From: Paenibacillus selenitireducens
GTDB taxonomy: Bacteria; Bacillota; Bacilli; Paenibacillales; Paenibacillaceae
Direction: 5' to 3'
Assembly: GCF_002021565.1 (NCBI RefSeq)
Contig: NZ_MSZX01000015.1
Location: 47,059 to 111,058 of the forward strand
Length of the DNA stretch: 64,000 bases
The notes below the pieces were generated by a model. The model was given only the letters and a program-made list of their open reading frames with translations. It was not told the origin of the DNA and made no database searches. This document shows positions 25,291-35,700 of the stretch, in pieces. The translations under genes were made by a program, and so were the position numbers. How positions within the stretch are numbered: position 1 is the stretch's first letter; every line of letters begins with the position of its first letter.

Positions 25291-26115
25291 TTGCTATCGA
25301 TTGGAGAATTCTCAAAGATATGTGAAGTATCTACAAAAACGCTTCGATATTATGATGAAGTTGGATTAATTCATCCAGATGAGATTAATCCTGAAAGCGG
25401 TTATCGATATTATTCCATCAGGCAGCTAAAAAAAATGCTCTTGATCAACCGTCTGAAATCTTATCATTTTTCTCTGGAAGAAATCAAAGCCATTCTGGAA
25501 TTGGAAGAGGATCAATCAGAAGAGAAGCTTTGTTCTGTACTTAATCGAAAGAGAAGGGAAATACAGGAAAAGTTAAATGCTTATGAACGTACCCTAAAAC
25601 AAATGAGTAAGGATATTTTAAATTTAGAGAAGGGCATCTCAGTGATGTCATACCTTGACAATATCGAAGTACAACTTGTTGAAACCCAGCCCATGAATAT
25701 CCTTTATATGCGTCAGATGATGCGTAGTGATGACTATGCTGCTGGATATGGAAAGTATTTTGGTAGGTTATATGAAAAGATTGCTACTGAAAAACTCACC
25801 TTACTTGGTACACCAATGACGATTTATCACAGCCCTGAATACAATCCTGCCGGCAATGATACAGAGTTTGCCATCTGGGTAGAGGAGACTGTAAAGGGAA
25901 CGAGAGATTTGCCAGGAGGCCTTTGTGCGAAGTCTGTTGTAAAGGGTTCCTATTCTGAATTGACATCGGTATACGCCAAGCTGAGGGAATGGGTAGAACA
26001 TGAAGGCTATGAATTGGTGAAATCACCCTATGAAGTATATGTAACCGACCCCAATCAAGCCACCGTTCCTGAGGATATGGTTACCGAGGTGTATTTTCCT
26101 GTGAAGAAAAAATAG
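25291..26115 (+). CDS. MerR-family regulator with GyrI-like effector domain
   Basis: The TTG at 25291 follows AAGGGAGGTGAACTC and starts the canonical MerR N-terminus LLSIGEFSKICEVSTKTLRYYDEVG; the longer frame from 25144 is excluded by the promoter lying inside it. The 274-residue protein has the HTH (1-70), a coiled-coil dimerisation helix (about 75-115) and a C-terminal GyrI-like ligand-binding domain (about 125-272), as in BmrR/TipAL-type multidrug sensors. It should bind a hydrophobic or amphipathic ligand and activate the 25190 promoter. The downstream serine hydrolase, 72 bases on, is probably co-transcribed. Confidence 0.9.
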   Translation: MLSIGEFSKICEVSTKTLRYYDEVGLIHPDEINPESGYRYYSIRQLKKMLLINRLKSYHFSLEEIKAILELEEDQSEEKLCSVLNRKRREIQEKLNAYERTLKQMSKDILNLEKGISVMSYLDNIEVQLVETQPMNILYMRQMMRSDDYAAGYGKYFGRLYEKIATEKLTLLGTPMTIYHSPEYNPAGNDTEFAIWVEETVKGTRDLPGGLCAKSVVKGSYSELTSVYAKLREWVEHEGYELVKSPYEVYVTDPNQATVPEDMVTEVYFPVKKK

Positions 26116-26187
26116 CAGCAAGACCTGACATTTTCCTTTATCGCTCGCTAAACAAATAAAAAAACGTCTTTTAGGGAGGTAACTATC

Positions 26188-27210
26188 ATGCAAAGAAACT
26201 ACTGGCCAACAACAGAATGGCAAGCCGTAGACCCGGCAACCTTGAGCATGGACGCTGAAAAGCTTTCAGAGCTTGATCCTATCATAACATCCGAGTATAG
26301 CAATATAAACGGTGTTGTTGTTGTGAGAAATGGAGCTATTGCTTATGAAAGATATTATAATGGCTATGGCCCGGATGATACGCACCATGTGGCATCTGTA
26401 ACGAAAAGCATCATATCTGCCCTTATTGGTATTGCCATAGATGCAGGATATATTAAAAATGTAGACCAGAAGGTACTGGATTTTTTCCCCGAATATGTTC
26501 CCGATGCTGCTGATAGGCAGAAACAAGAAATCACCATCCGCCATCTTCTCACGATGACGGCTCCCTATCCATTTGAGGACTGGTACGAACCACTTGACAA
26601 AATATGTATGCAACCCGACTGGGTGAAGTATACGTTAGATATGCTGGGCCAAAAAGGAAGTATTGGAGCTTTTAAGTATTCCACCGCAGGGGCGCACCTG
26701 CTTTCAGCCATCATCACGCGCAGCACAGGAAAAAGTGCCCGTGAGTTTGCCAACGAAAGGCTATTCAAACCCATCGGCATGCAAGAAATCCCGGATTATG
26801 AAATGAAATCATTTGGGTTCGAGGATTTATTCGGGAAAAATGTGAAAGGATGGGTCGAAGATCCAAACCGTAACTCCACAGGAGGATGGGGACTTACGCT
26901 AAATCCCCGTGATATGGCACGTTTTGGTCTTCTGTATTTGAACCGTGGCAGTTGGGATAATCATCAGATCATTTCGGGGAAATGGATGGATGAAACAACA
27001 GCGATGAACCCCAATAATTACGGTTATCTATGGTGGTTGCGCGAGGAGGATGGGGTTTTTGCATATTCAGCGCTAGGCGATGGCGGTCATGTCGTTTGTT
27101 GCATTCCAGAAAAAGACCTCGTCGTAGCCATTGCATCCGAATTCATCATGAATCCTCGTGATCGATGGACACTGATTAAGGAATATATTATCCCGGCTGT
27201 AATAGACTAA
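26188..27210 (+). CDS. Beta-lactamase-family serine hydrolase, cytoplasmic
   Basis: 340 residues starting at an ATG after TAGGGAGGTAACTATC. The SxxK nucleophile is in ASVTKSIISALIG (about 70-82), the YxN position is YSTAGAHLL (tyrosine present, asparagine replaced) and a late GDGGHVV takes the HxG/KTG role. This is the family of class C beta-lactamase-related esterases and peptidases (6-aminohexanoate hydrolase-like). There is no signal peptide, so it acts inside the cell. Being behind a GyrI-type MerR regulator, it may modify the inducing compound; this is inference. Confidence 0.82.
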   Translation: MQRNYWPTTEWQAVDPATLSMDAEKLSELDPIITSEYSNINGVVVVRNGAIAYERYYNGYGPDDTHHVASVTKSIISALIGIAIDAGYIKNVDQKVLDFFPEYVPDAADRQKQEITIRHLLTMTAPYPFEDWYEPLDKICMQPDWVKYTLDMLGQKGSIGAFKYSTAGAHLLSAIITRSTGKSAREFANERLFKPIGMQEIPDYEMKSFGFEDLFGKNVKGWVEDPNRNSTGGWGLTLNPRDMARFGLLYLNRGSWDNHQIISGKWMDETTAMNPNNYGYLWWLREEDGVFAYSALGDGGHVVCCIPEKDLVVAIASEFIMNPRDRWTLIKEYIIPAVID

Positions 27211-27235
27211 ACTTATTACCAAAAACTTTTGGAAT

Positions 27236-27259
27236 CCGCGCTGGGCGCGGCTTTTTTTT
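27236..27259 (+). terminator. Terminator after serine hydrolase
   Basis: CCGCGC TGG GCGCGG followed by CTTTTTTTT. Confidence 0.9.
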
Positions 27260-27311
27260 ATTTGCAACATGTGCATGCCGGCCAATAGATCGCAATCTGG
27301 ATAAAAAAGAT

Positions 27312-27342
27312 TTGACTTCGCGTTAACTCTAAGTGGTAGGCT
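27312..27342 (+). promoter_or_regulatory. MerR-type promoter, twin copy A (before MFS gene)
   Basis: TTGACT and TAGGCT are 19 bp apart with the dyad-like CGTTAACTCTAAGTG between. The same promoter, with only two differences, stands before the MerR gene at 28766. Confidence 0.8.
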
Positions 27343-27383
27343 TTTGAGGAACGTAATCTGTGCGCTGTAAGGAGGATGGAACG

Positions 27384-28604
27384 TTGTATACACGAATAAA
27401 AAACCTGTTTGAGATCAAAGGATATCGTTTATTCGTCATCTGTCTGCTGCTGGTCGGTATCGGAATATCTATGACCATGCCGTACTTATCCCTGTATCAT
27501 ACAAAAGAACTTGGAATGAGCGCTGGAGCCTATGGTGTTTTCATTGCGGTGAGTTCATTAAGCGGCGTAATAGTGAACACGCTCATTGCTAAACATTCGG
27601 ATAACGGGATGGACCGAAAATGGCTAATTATTTCAGCAATGCTTTCATTGGCCTTGGGCTATGCTTCCTATTTAGTGTTTCATAACATCTTTATTTTGAT
27701 GATCGTTGTTACTCTTTTTAATGGTTTCGGAGCTGCTGCCATGCCGCAAATCTACGCCTACGCACAAGAGTCTGCAAATGCAAGCCAATCAAATGACAAG
27801 ACTTTTGCGCTGTCTACGTTACGTTCACTAGTAGCACTCGGATTCATATTAGGACCACTAGCCGGGACCTTAGTTTTGGGAGTAGTTGGATATAAGGGAC
27901 TCTTCCTGGGGTCAGCTGTTATTTATCTTACGATTGCATCTCTGGTCTTCTTGTTCCTTCAAAAACGAAAAGCGATTCAAAACTATACAGGGAAGAGGAA
28001 AGGTACAAATATATCTCTATTCAAAAGCAAACAGATCCGGCAGCCACTTATTGCCTTTGTCTTTTTGTTTGCGGTCAATGCCATGAACGCGATCATAACA
28101 CCCTTGTTTATTGTGAATGAGCTTCATGGTACCTATTCGGATGTCGGATTGGTGGTCATGCTTTCAGCTAGTTTGGAAATTCCCATGATGATATTTTTAG
28201 GAGCCCTAGGAAGAAGGATATCGAACCATCGTCTTATGATAAGCGGCTGTATGATCGCCATAATCTACTTCATCATCCTAAGTGTAGCGACTCATTCCTG
28301 GCATCTGATCGCTGCCCAGCTTTTCCAAGCCATGTTTGTGGCTATTGTCATGGGCAATGGACTAAGCTATTTCGCCGATCTATTACCTAATTCACCTGGG
28401 CAGTCCTCAACCCTATATGCTAACGGGTCCACCCTTGGAAGATTAGTGGGAAATTTGAGTGGAGGTATGATTGCCGATTTTGCAGGGTTTCGTCATGTTT
28501 ATTGGCTGTGCCTGGCGTTTGTGATTTTCTCGTTAGTTATCTTATGGAAAACGAGACTTCGCAGGGAGAAGGAAGTATCTTCAGAATTTACTCGGTCAGT
28601 ATAG
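27384..28604 (+). CDS. MFS transporter, sugar-efflux (SetA-like) type
   Basis: The TTG at 27384 is 8 bases from AAGGAGG and gives about 406 residues. Twelve membrane helices are apparent. Loop 2-3 has AKHSDNGMDRKW, a degenerate MFS signature, and helix 5 has GFILGPLAGTL, as in drug/sugar exporters. The fold and length match the SetA/sugar-efflux branch of the major facilitator superfamily. Its promoter is a twin of the one that drives the MerR regulator 1.2 kb downstream, so this exporter is likely switched on by that MerR protein. Substrate unknown. Confidence 0.82.
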   Translation: MYTRIKNLFEIKGYRLFVICLLLVGIGISMTMPYLSLYHTKELGMSAGAYGVFIAVSSLSGVIVNTLIAKHSDNGMDRKWLIISAMLSLALGYASYLVFHNIFILMIVVTLFNGFGAAAMPQIYAYAQESANASQSNDKTFALSTLRSLVALGFILGPLAGTLVLGVVGYKGLFLGSAVIYLTIASLVFLFLQKRKAIQNYTGKRKGTNISLFKSKQIRQPLIAFVFLFAVNAMNAIITPLFIVNELHGTYSDVGLVVMLSASLEIPMMIFLGALGRRISNHRLMISGCMIAIIYFIILSVATHSWHLIAAQLFQAMFVAIVMGNGLSYFADLLPNSPGQSSTLYANGSTLGRLVGNLSGGMIADFAGFRHVYWLCLAFVIFSLVILWKTRLRREKEVSSEFTRSV

Positions 28605-28712
28605 ACAGAACTTTAACATCCATATGTAAACGATCCATATCATAATATAGAGACAAGTATGTTATTTGAGTAGCGTACCCGTTGTTGAAAAATTGAGAAA
28701 AATAAATATCGT

Positions 28713-28743
28713 TTGACTTCGCCTTAACTCTAAGTGTTAGGCT
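28713..28743 (+). promoter_or_regulatory. MerR-type promoter, twin copy B (before MerR gene)
   Basis: TTGACT and TAGGCT with a 19-bp spacer, CGCCTTAACTCTAAGTG; autoregulatory position ahead of the MerR gene. Confidence 0.8.
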
Positions 28744-28765
28744 GATTCTAGGAGGTGCAAGACTT

Positions 28766-29152
28766 ATGCTCATTGCTGAAGTTAGTGAAAAATTCAATAT
28801 TTCTCAGAATACGCTCCGCTATTATGAACGTATCGGGCTGATTCCTCGTGTAAACCGAAACAAAAGCGGGATCAGGGATTATACGGAAGAAAACTGCAGG
28901 TGGGTTGAATTTATCAAATGCATGCGAGGTGCAGGCCTTCCGATTGAAGCATTGATCGAGTATGTTGAACTATTCCAGCAGGGGGACGAAACCCTTGAAA
29001 CTAGAAAGGAAATATTAATCGAACAGAGCCAGCAGCTTGCAGCGAGAATAGAGGAAATGAAGAAAACGCTGGAACGCCTGGATTCAAAAATCGCAAGATA
29101 TGAACAAGCGGTGGTTAAAAAAGAAAAAACTCTAACAAGACAGAAGGATTAG
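28766..29152 (+). CDS. MerR-family regulator (small, stress/drug type)
   Basis: 128 residues from an ATG after GGAGGTG. The helix-turn-helix start IAEVSEKFNISQNTLRYYERIGLI is followed by a wing and a C-terminal coiled coil with LAARIEEMKKTLERLDSKIARYEQAV. There is no extended effector domain, and no conserved CxC metal pair at the end, so it is of the YyaN/AdhR-like class rather than a metal sensor. It is co-transcribed with the MFS gene starting 32 bases after its stop and likely also controls the MFS gene at 27384 through the twin promoter. Confidence 0.88.
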   Translation: MLIAEVSEKFNISQNTLRYYERIGLIPRVNRNKSGIRDYTEENCRWVEFIKCMRGAGLPIEALIEYVELFQQGDETLETRKEILIEQSQQLAARIEEMKKTLERLDSKIARYEQAVVKKEKTLTRQKD

Positions 29153-29184
29153 TTTTTTAAGGCTTAGATGAGAGGGGTAAAACC

Positions 29185-30366
29185 GTGGAACGACTATGGA
29201 CGAAATCGTTTATTTTCATGAGCGTCGGGATGCTGTTCCTATTTATCGGATTTTATTCGCTGATGCCGACACTGCCGCTGTTTATCCAGCAAATGGGCGG
29301 AAATGAAATGCAGGTTGGGTTGGCTATGGGGGCGTTTATGCTGTCTGCCGTTATCTTTCGGCCGATCGTCGGCGGTCTGCTTGATCGGTTCGGCAGGCGA
29401 CCGTTTATCGTCTGGGGGCTGCTTTTCTTCACCGTAGCATTATATATGTATGACTGGGTAGGCGGCATCATCGTATTGATCGGGCTTAGAATACTGCACG
29501 GGATGAGTTGGGCCGTTTCTACAACGGCCATTTTCACGTCGGTTACGGATATGATTCCATCGTCTCGCCGCGGTGAAGGTATGGGATGGTTCACCACGGC
29601 CATGACCCTCGCTATGGCGGTCGGTCCGGTGTTGGGGATCTGGGTTACACAAAACCTCTCGTACCACGCCTTGTTTCTAATCGCCGTTGGTTTCTCTGCT
29701 GCAGCGCTCCTATTGACATTGAGTGTAAAAATGCCTTTTCAACCCCAATCCGGCATACGGAAAATCGAATTATTCGAAAGTTCGGGTTTGCCCGTCAACA
29801 TATCGGTCTTTTTTCTGACGATCGCATATGGCGGCATTACTACCTTTGTCCCGCTGTTTGCGAACTCCATTCAGGTTAATTCCGGCACTTTCTTTCTGGT
29901 CTATGCCGCTGCTCTAGCCTTGACCCGTCCCATTGCGGGAAAACTCTCGGACCGGAACGGTGAGAGGGTTGTCATTGTACCAGCCCTTGTGATTACGATG
30001 ATCGCGCTGATTACGCTGAGCTTCTCGACTGGATGGCTCGGGTTCCTTATTTCAGCGGTGTTATACGGTATCGGGTTCGGTTCCGCACAGCCGGCACTTC
30101 AAGCGGCAACGATTCGTCTTGCCCGCCCGGACCGTAAAGGGGCAGCGAATGCTTCTTTCTTGACTGCTACCGACCTTGGCATCGGGCTGGGCGCGATTCT
30201 GCTAGGCTGGGTCTCCCAGTATACGAGCTACCAGGTATTGTTCACGGTCAGTGCTGTGTCGGTCGGATTTTCCCTGCTGCTATTTACGTTCTTCGCGAAG
30301 CGTATGCTGAAAAACGAAGGGACTACTACTCTGAACACAAATTCACTTCCGTCCGAAAGCAAATGA
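29185..30366 (+). CDS. MFS drug-efflux-type transporter
   Basis: 393 residues from a GTG after GAGAGGGGTAAAACC. Twelve membrane spans; loop 2-3 motif GGLLDRFGRRPFI is the full MFS signature A, and GPVLGIWVTQ in helix 5 matches signature C of drug exporters. The gene is GC-richer than its neighbour MFS gene, and the two are not close paralogues. It belongs to the MerR operon and is terminated at 30409. Confidence 0.88.
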   Translation: MERLWTKSFIFMSVGMLFLFIGFYSLMPTLPLFIQQMGGNEMQVGLAMGAFMLSAVIFRPIVGGLLDRFGRRPFIVWGLLFFTVALYMYDWVGGIIVLIGLRILHGMSWAVSTTAIFTSVTDMIPSSRRGEGMGWFTTAMTLAMAVGPVLGIWVTQNLSYHALFLIAVGFSAAALLLTLSVKMPFQPQSGIRKIELFESSGLPVNISVFFLTIAYGGITTFVPLFANSIQVNSGTFFLVYAAALALTRPIAGKLSDRNGERVVIVPALVITMIALITLSFSTGWLGFLISAVLYGIGFGSAQPALQAATIRLARPDRKGAANASFLTATDLGIGLGAILLGWVSQYTSYQVLFTVSAVSVGFSLLLFTFFAKRMLKNEGTTTLNTNSLPSESK

Positions 30367-30408
30367 TGCAGCTTCTCTAGGAGGGACAATAACATATCGC
30401 TTAAGAGT

Positions 30409-30431
30409 CCGCGAAAATCGCGGCTTTTTTT
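30409..30431 (+). terminator. Terminator after MerR-MFS operon
   Basis: CCGCGA AAA TCGCGG then CTTTTTTT. Confidence 0.88.
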
Positions 30432-30613
30432 GTTTTTAAGGATACATGTTCTTTTCCGTGTGGCTCGACTCGCTCTAAGGATCTCCCCACGTGTATCAAA
30501 TGCTATGACATCCCTTCCGTGCCCGCGCTTAGATATTATTAACTTAATTTACTTTAAATAGAAATAACATGATAATATAAATTAAATCACGAAAATGAAA
30601 AATGGAGTGATCA

Positions 30614-32272
30614 ATGATGAGAAAATATCTGGTAGGCGCTATCTTCGGAATGCTTTTGATGCTTTCTGTAACAGCATTTGCGGATTCCTCTTTAATGAAA
30701 ATCAGCACTTACTTAAACCCGATACATATTCAAATGAATCATAGCGGAAAGATTACAAGCGAAGACATCGATACCATACTGTACAAAGATAAAACTTATG
30801 TGCCCTTATCATACATAGCGCAGAGGTTAGATTCGACGGTTTCGTATTTTCCTAACGGTAATTTGTCTGTTTTTCCGCCTACTTATCGAACAATAACGAT
30901 TGACAGTGTAGACATTCATGACAATGAAATTAAGGATACATCGGAGATTGTTGGACTAAACAATATAAAGTTTGAGCATGGGAAAAATGAATCCGTTACT
31001 TTTCAGATTAAACAGTATAAAGATCTCCCTATAGCTGCCCCTTACCTCGTATTATCGTTCTATGATGATAAAAACAAGTTACTTTACACGCAAGGTTTGA
31101 CTACCCGTTTATATAGCTTAATCAAAGGCGGATATCAAACCTGGTATGTTTTATTGGATACAGATCTTTCTACATTGAACTCAAGCCAGTTAAAAGTTTC
31201 ATTCGCTGAAACTGCCCCAGTTACTTATCATAAGGGTGAATTAGCTCCACTGCCTGCAGAGCCTACTTATGTAATGAATCTTAAAATGTTTGATAATCAA
31301 ATGGGCTGGGCAGAAGGATATGAGCTGCTTAGGACGAATGATAACGGTCATTCTTGGTTAAAGAGCGTACCCAAAGAGCTTCATCTTTTAAAACCAGACA
31401 GTGGTATCAAACTTCAAGATTATTTCGTTGATCAACAAAATGCATGGATATCGAAACCGCCGTTTATTTTAGCTCGTGAACAGGAGACCACGGTGTGGCA
31501 TACGAATAATGGTGGGCAAGTTTGGTCTCGTTCCACGCTACCCATCATAGAAAAATGGGAACAACATAGTACTTCTTATATTTACTTTTGCAACGATAAA
31601 CAAGGATATATATTACTTAGATCGTTTGATGAGAATAAATTGTCATTATTTTCGTCAGCAGATGGAGGAGTGGTATGGAAACGAGAGGGAGAGGTCAAAG
31701 GTCTATCCGAACGATATCCTATAAATTTTATGATGCTAACAGATCTTCAGGGATGGTTGTCTGATGGGGATCATTTATATCAGACGATGGATGGGGGTTT
31801 AACTTGGAAAACGGTATCTATATTGATTCCTAGCTCGTATAAGGCATCGGGTTTCTATTCTGTAAGTACACCGGTATTCTATGGACCAGACCAAAATAAT
31901 GGTGTCATCGTATTACAATTGTCCACCACGGAACATCAGCAGCTCATATTTCATACGAACAATCGTGGGGGAAATTGGACATTTACAGGCGAAGCTCCAA
32001 ATACTGAACCGATTTCATTTATTCCAAATAAGCGTGGGGGTATTTTGGGAACTGCGATGATGCCCACGAAACAGTTGTATTTTTCGCGAGATGGTGGAAA
32101 GACGTGGATAGAACAAGTTAGGTTACCAGAAAACCTTAGAAGCAATGAACTCCTATTTTCAAATGATAAAGAGGGTTGGATTACGGATGGATATCCTGGT
32201 AATGTTTACTTTACTGGAGATGGCGGTTTATCATGGTCTCCGTTAAGATCCGTAAAAGAGCCAACTTCCTAA
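30614..32272 (+). CDS. Secreted stalk-domain plus BNR/Ycf48-like repeat protein
   Basis: A 552-residue exported protein (signal peptide about 1-24, ending TAFA). The region 30-90 resembles the copper-amine-oxidase N-terminal-like stalk domain common in Paenibacillus envelope proteins (DKTYVPLSYIAQRL). From about 215 on, seven Asp-box/BNR repeats can be counted (TNDNGHSW, TNNGGQVW, SADGGVVW, TMDGGLTW, TNNRGGNW, SRDGGKTW, TGDGGLSW), predicting a beta-propeller like Ycf48/photosystem-assembly or sialidase-like folds. No catalytic sialidase arginine motif is evident, so a binding role is more likely. GGAGTGATCA precedes the ATG. The gene appears monocistronic. Confidence 0.82.
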   Translation: MMRKYLVGAIFGMLLMLSVTAFADSSLMKISTYLNPIHIQMNHSGKITSEDIDTILYKDKTYVPLSYIAQRLDSTVSYFPNGNLSVFPPTYRTITIDSVDIHDNEIKDTSEIVGLNNIKFEHGKNESVTFQIKQYKDLPIAAPYLVLSFYDDKNKLLYTQGLTTRLYSLIKGGYQTWYVLLDTDLSTLNSSQLKVSFAETAPVTYHKGELAPLPAEPTYVMNLKMFDNQMGWAEGYELLRTNDNGHSWLKSVPKELHLLKPDSGIKLQDYFVDQQNAWISKPPFILAREQETTVWHTNNGGQVWSRSTLPIIEKWEQHSTSYIYFCNDKQGYILLRSFDENKLSLFSSADGGVVWKREGEVKGLSERYPINFMMLTDLQGWLSDGDHLYQTMDGGLTWKTVSILIPSSYKASGFYSVSTPVFYGPDQNNGVIVLQLSTTEHQQLIFHTNNRGGNWTFTGEAPNTEPISFIPNKRGGILGTAMMPTKQLYFSRDGGKTWIEQVRLPENLRSNELLFSNDKEGWITDGYPGNVYFTGDGGLSWSPLRSVKEPTS

Positions 32273-32363
32273 TAATTAAAGATGGTAGAAATTGGTTCGT
32301 TCTGCGAAATCGGTTTACTGTAGTGCTCTTTCATGAAGGTGAGATGCAGTATAGCAACAAGCA

Positions 32364-32384
32364 GCCCCGGCATTTGTCCGGGGC
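32364..32384 (+). terminator. GC-rich stem-loop GCCCCGG / CCGGGGC
   Basis: The stem encloses CATTTGT and is followed by only three Ts, so it is a weak terminator. The remaining spacer to 32729 is GC-rich, contains a 64-codon open stretch (32466-32660) without family resemblance or ribosome site, and shows nothing else I can support. Confidence 0.5.
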
Positions 32385-32729
32385 TTTCGCATGTTTGGAC
32401 GGTGAGTGAAAACGGTTTGACGGCCGATTCTTGTTTCTTGCCGGAAGAGAGCGCCCACGACTAGAATGACGATATGCATAGCCGTCGATTACAGCAACAG
32501 ACGAATCACGGAAGAAAGGAGCGAATCGTATACCAAGTTTGAAGTTCCGGCCGACGTGCAGTGCATAGATAAAGCCGAACAAAATAAGAACGCCCTGTGG
32601 AAGAAGGTCAACCGCCACTGGCAGCTGTACATGGTGATTTCGCTACCAACAGGAATGTAATCGTTTTCAATCATCCCAATGTTAGGCGCACGGAAGAGGT
32701 AATAACCAGTGACTAAAGGAGATGAATTA

Positions 32730-35700
32730 ATGAAAAAATGGAGTAAAATTCTTTTCGCAGCAGCTATTTCTTCCACTGTGTTGTGCTTTAATCTAATATC
32801 GGATGCAAAAGCATCTGCAACATCTCCTGCAGCCGAGTTGCAGGCGTTGAATGGGGATATGCTTGGTAACATGGCCTACGGAAAACCGGCAACTGCAAGC
32901 AATGTCATTCAGATTTCAAATAACACAAACTTGGCTTTATATAAGCCTGTTACAGTGAGTGATTATTTCAGCGAACTTTATACGGGGGCGATGGCAGTGG
33001 ACGGCAACAGCGGAACACGATGGGCCACGCCGGATAACACCACGACTGCAACGCTTGATGTTGATTTTGGAGCTAACACAACCTTTGATAAGATTACATT
33101 TTCGCAGCTCGGTACAAGGGTAGGTAGTTATAAAATCCAGTATTGGAACGGTTCTGAGTGGGTAGATGCATATGCGAAAACAACAGCAGCAGCTGCTAAT
33201 GAGACAGCTACTTTCACACCGGTCACAGGGAGCAAGGTGCGCTTTTTTATCACAAGTGCGATTAACGGTCCGGGCGGACCGAGTATTTGGGAGTTTTCAG
33301 TTTTTAATACACAGGGTTCAGGAACAAACCCTGACCCATTGTACGCAGCATCGAATGCAGTAGATGCAGATCCTTCCACACGCTGGGCTACCCAAAACAA
33401 CATACAAACGGCAACGCTTGATGTGGATTTGGGAACGAATACGACTTTTAGCAAGGTCGAATTCTTCCAGGTCGGCCAAAGAATTGGCAGTTATAAAATT
33501 CAATACTGGAACGGCGCAGAGTGGCTTGACGCCTACACTGGAGGAACTGCAGCAACCAGAGAAAGTGCAGTATTTTCGCCGGTTACCGGAAGCAAAGTCA
33601 GATTAAATATCACTTCCGTATTAGGGACGACAGGACCGAGCATTTATGAATTTGAGGTTTACAACATCGATGCCAATAAAGGATTATCTCGTGCAAGTAG
33701 AGTTTTGATTGATAAAGGACTGCAGCAGCAGGCATGGATCGCCACGGATCAAACCGGACGTTATTTCCCATCTGCAAGCGATTGGACGGGTATTCACTTT
33801 ACCGCTCCTACATACTATGAGGAACCGATGTACAATCAAACGTTCCATAATGCGCTGCCGAATTCTCAGTGGTCTCTTGCGAAAGCTCCTTTTGCCCAAC
33901 ATTTGAGTTCAGGTCCAACATCGAATGATCATTTCCTCAATGAGCAGCAAAGGGCGAATTTATCTAACCTGGTCAGTATGCAATTCGGGGACGAAGAAAA
34001 ATTCAGCAAAGACGTCGTATCCACGTTAAAAGGCTGGTATGATTTAAGCCATACCCTGTATCCAAGTGTAATGGTGCATAACAACCAATGGGGTGGACAA
34101 TGGACAGCCGACCATTACCGTTCCTACGTTAGAGCAGCCAAGCCGGATATATTGACTTACGACAGCTATTATTTCTCAAAACCCGGACAGTATGTGGGCG
34201 GAAGCTTGAAGCCGCTCTATGATGGTCTCAATAAAGTACGCATCCCGGCATTGGAAGGATACGACGGTACTGGTCAATCTCCGATTGCATACGGTCTCTA
34301 TACACAAGGTTTTAAAGAAGGTTCGGGTACATACACCCCATCTGAATCTGAAATCAATATCGTGTCTTCTGCAACGTGGACGATGGGCGGCAAATGGACC
34401 AATTTATTCCGTTGGGAAATCGGGGAGTCTGGAGATATCTTCCTTCTCAATGACAAGAACGGAAACTTGACGCCGACTTATGACCAATACGCTGAATTGG
34501 CGCGTCAGGGCAATAATTTGGGACCGCATATGGTTCGTCTGACGAGTACGGATGTTCGTTTTGTTCCTGGCCAGCATAAAGCGGGTTCGATTACGGTTAA
34601 CAATACAGCGCCTGATACCGTAGCTCTTTGGAATACGGCGGCCGATCCATATATCCAGAGCATTCAGGCAACTAACCTGGGGACGACGAATAACGGTTTG
34701 AGAGGGGACGTACTTGTGGGTTATTTTGAACCACTAAGTGGATTGACAACGCAAGACGCGAGCCTCTTGTCTTCCCCAGATGCGAAGTACTTTATGATCA
34801 TGAACGGATTGACAGCTTCCACACCATCCGGATCATCAAGCGCGACGAGCGAGAAAATCGACTTCACCTTCGATCTTGGAGAGGATAGTCAGGGCTTGCA
34901 ACTGAAGCGAGTCAGCCGTGATACCGGTCTTGTTGAAGTCGTACCTTTAACTCAACTCTCCGGAAGCCAGTATTCACTTGAGATTACGCTCGGCGGAGGA
35001 ATTGCCGATTTGTTCTTCTGGGACCGTAATCTGACTTCACCGGTAACGATCGACGATGCAAAGAGCGGTTGGCAATCAGCCGGACAAACCGTGCACTTGA
35101 CTGCAACCGATGAAGGCGGAAGCGGCTTGCAAGCAACTTATTATAGCGTTGATGACAGTCCCTTTGTTCAAGGCAATACGATCGAGATAACGAACGAAGG
35201 TGTGCATACGATCAAGTACTACAGTACAGACAAGGCGGGCAATCAGGAAGACCTCAAATCAGCTACAGTGAAAATAGATTTGACGGGCCCAGTCATTACG
35301 TCGACGGTCTCCATGGCTGTTTATCAAACAGACGCTATTCAGCTTCAATTTGCAATTACCGATTCGTTAAGCGGCGTTTCGAACTCTGTCGTGAAGCTGG
35401 ATGATGCCACGATTGCGAATCCTGCGACTCTATCTCCGCTATCATTGTCTGTTGGAAATCACAACATTCAAGTGTCTGCCCAGGATATAGCAGGCAATTC
35501 GTCATTAAACGATTTTACGCTTCAAGTCGTTATGGATACGGATCATTTGGATGAATTAGTAAATCTGGGAGTAGAAAATAATTGGATTACCAATGATGGA
35601 ATCGCACAAAGCTTACTTTCTAAGGTCAAGAATATTCAGAATGTACAAGATAAAGGCGAGAGCATAGAGAATGCGTTGAATTCACTGGAAAATGAAGTAA

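Noticed and set aside
32466..32660. 64-codon plus-strand frame in the 32.3-32.7 kb spacer
   Set aside because: No ribosome site, no family resemblance, and an opposing open frame of equal quality.
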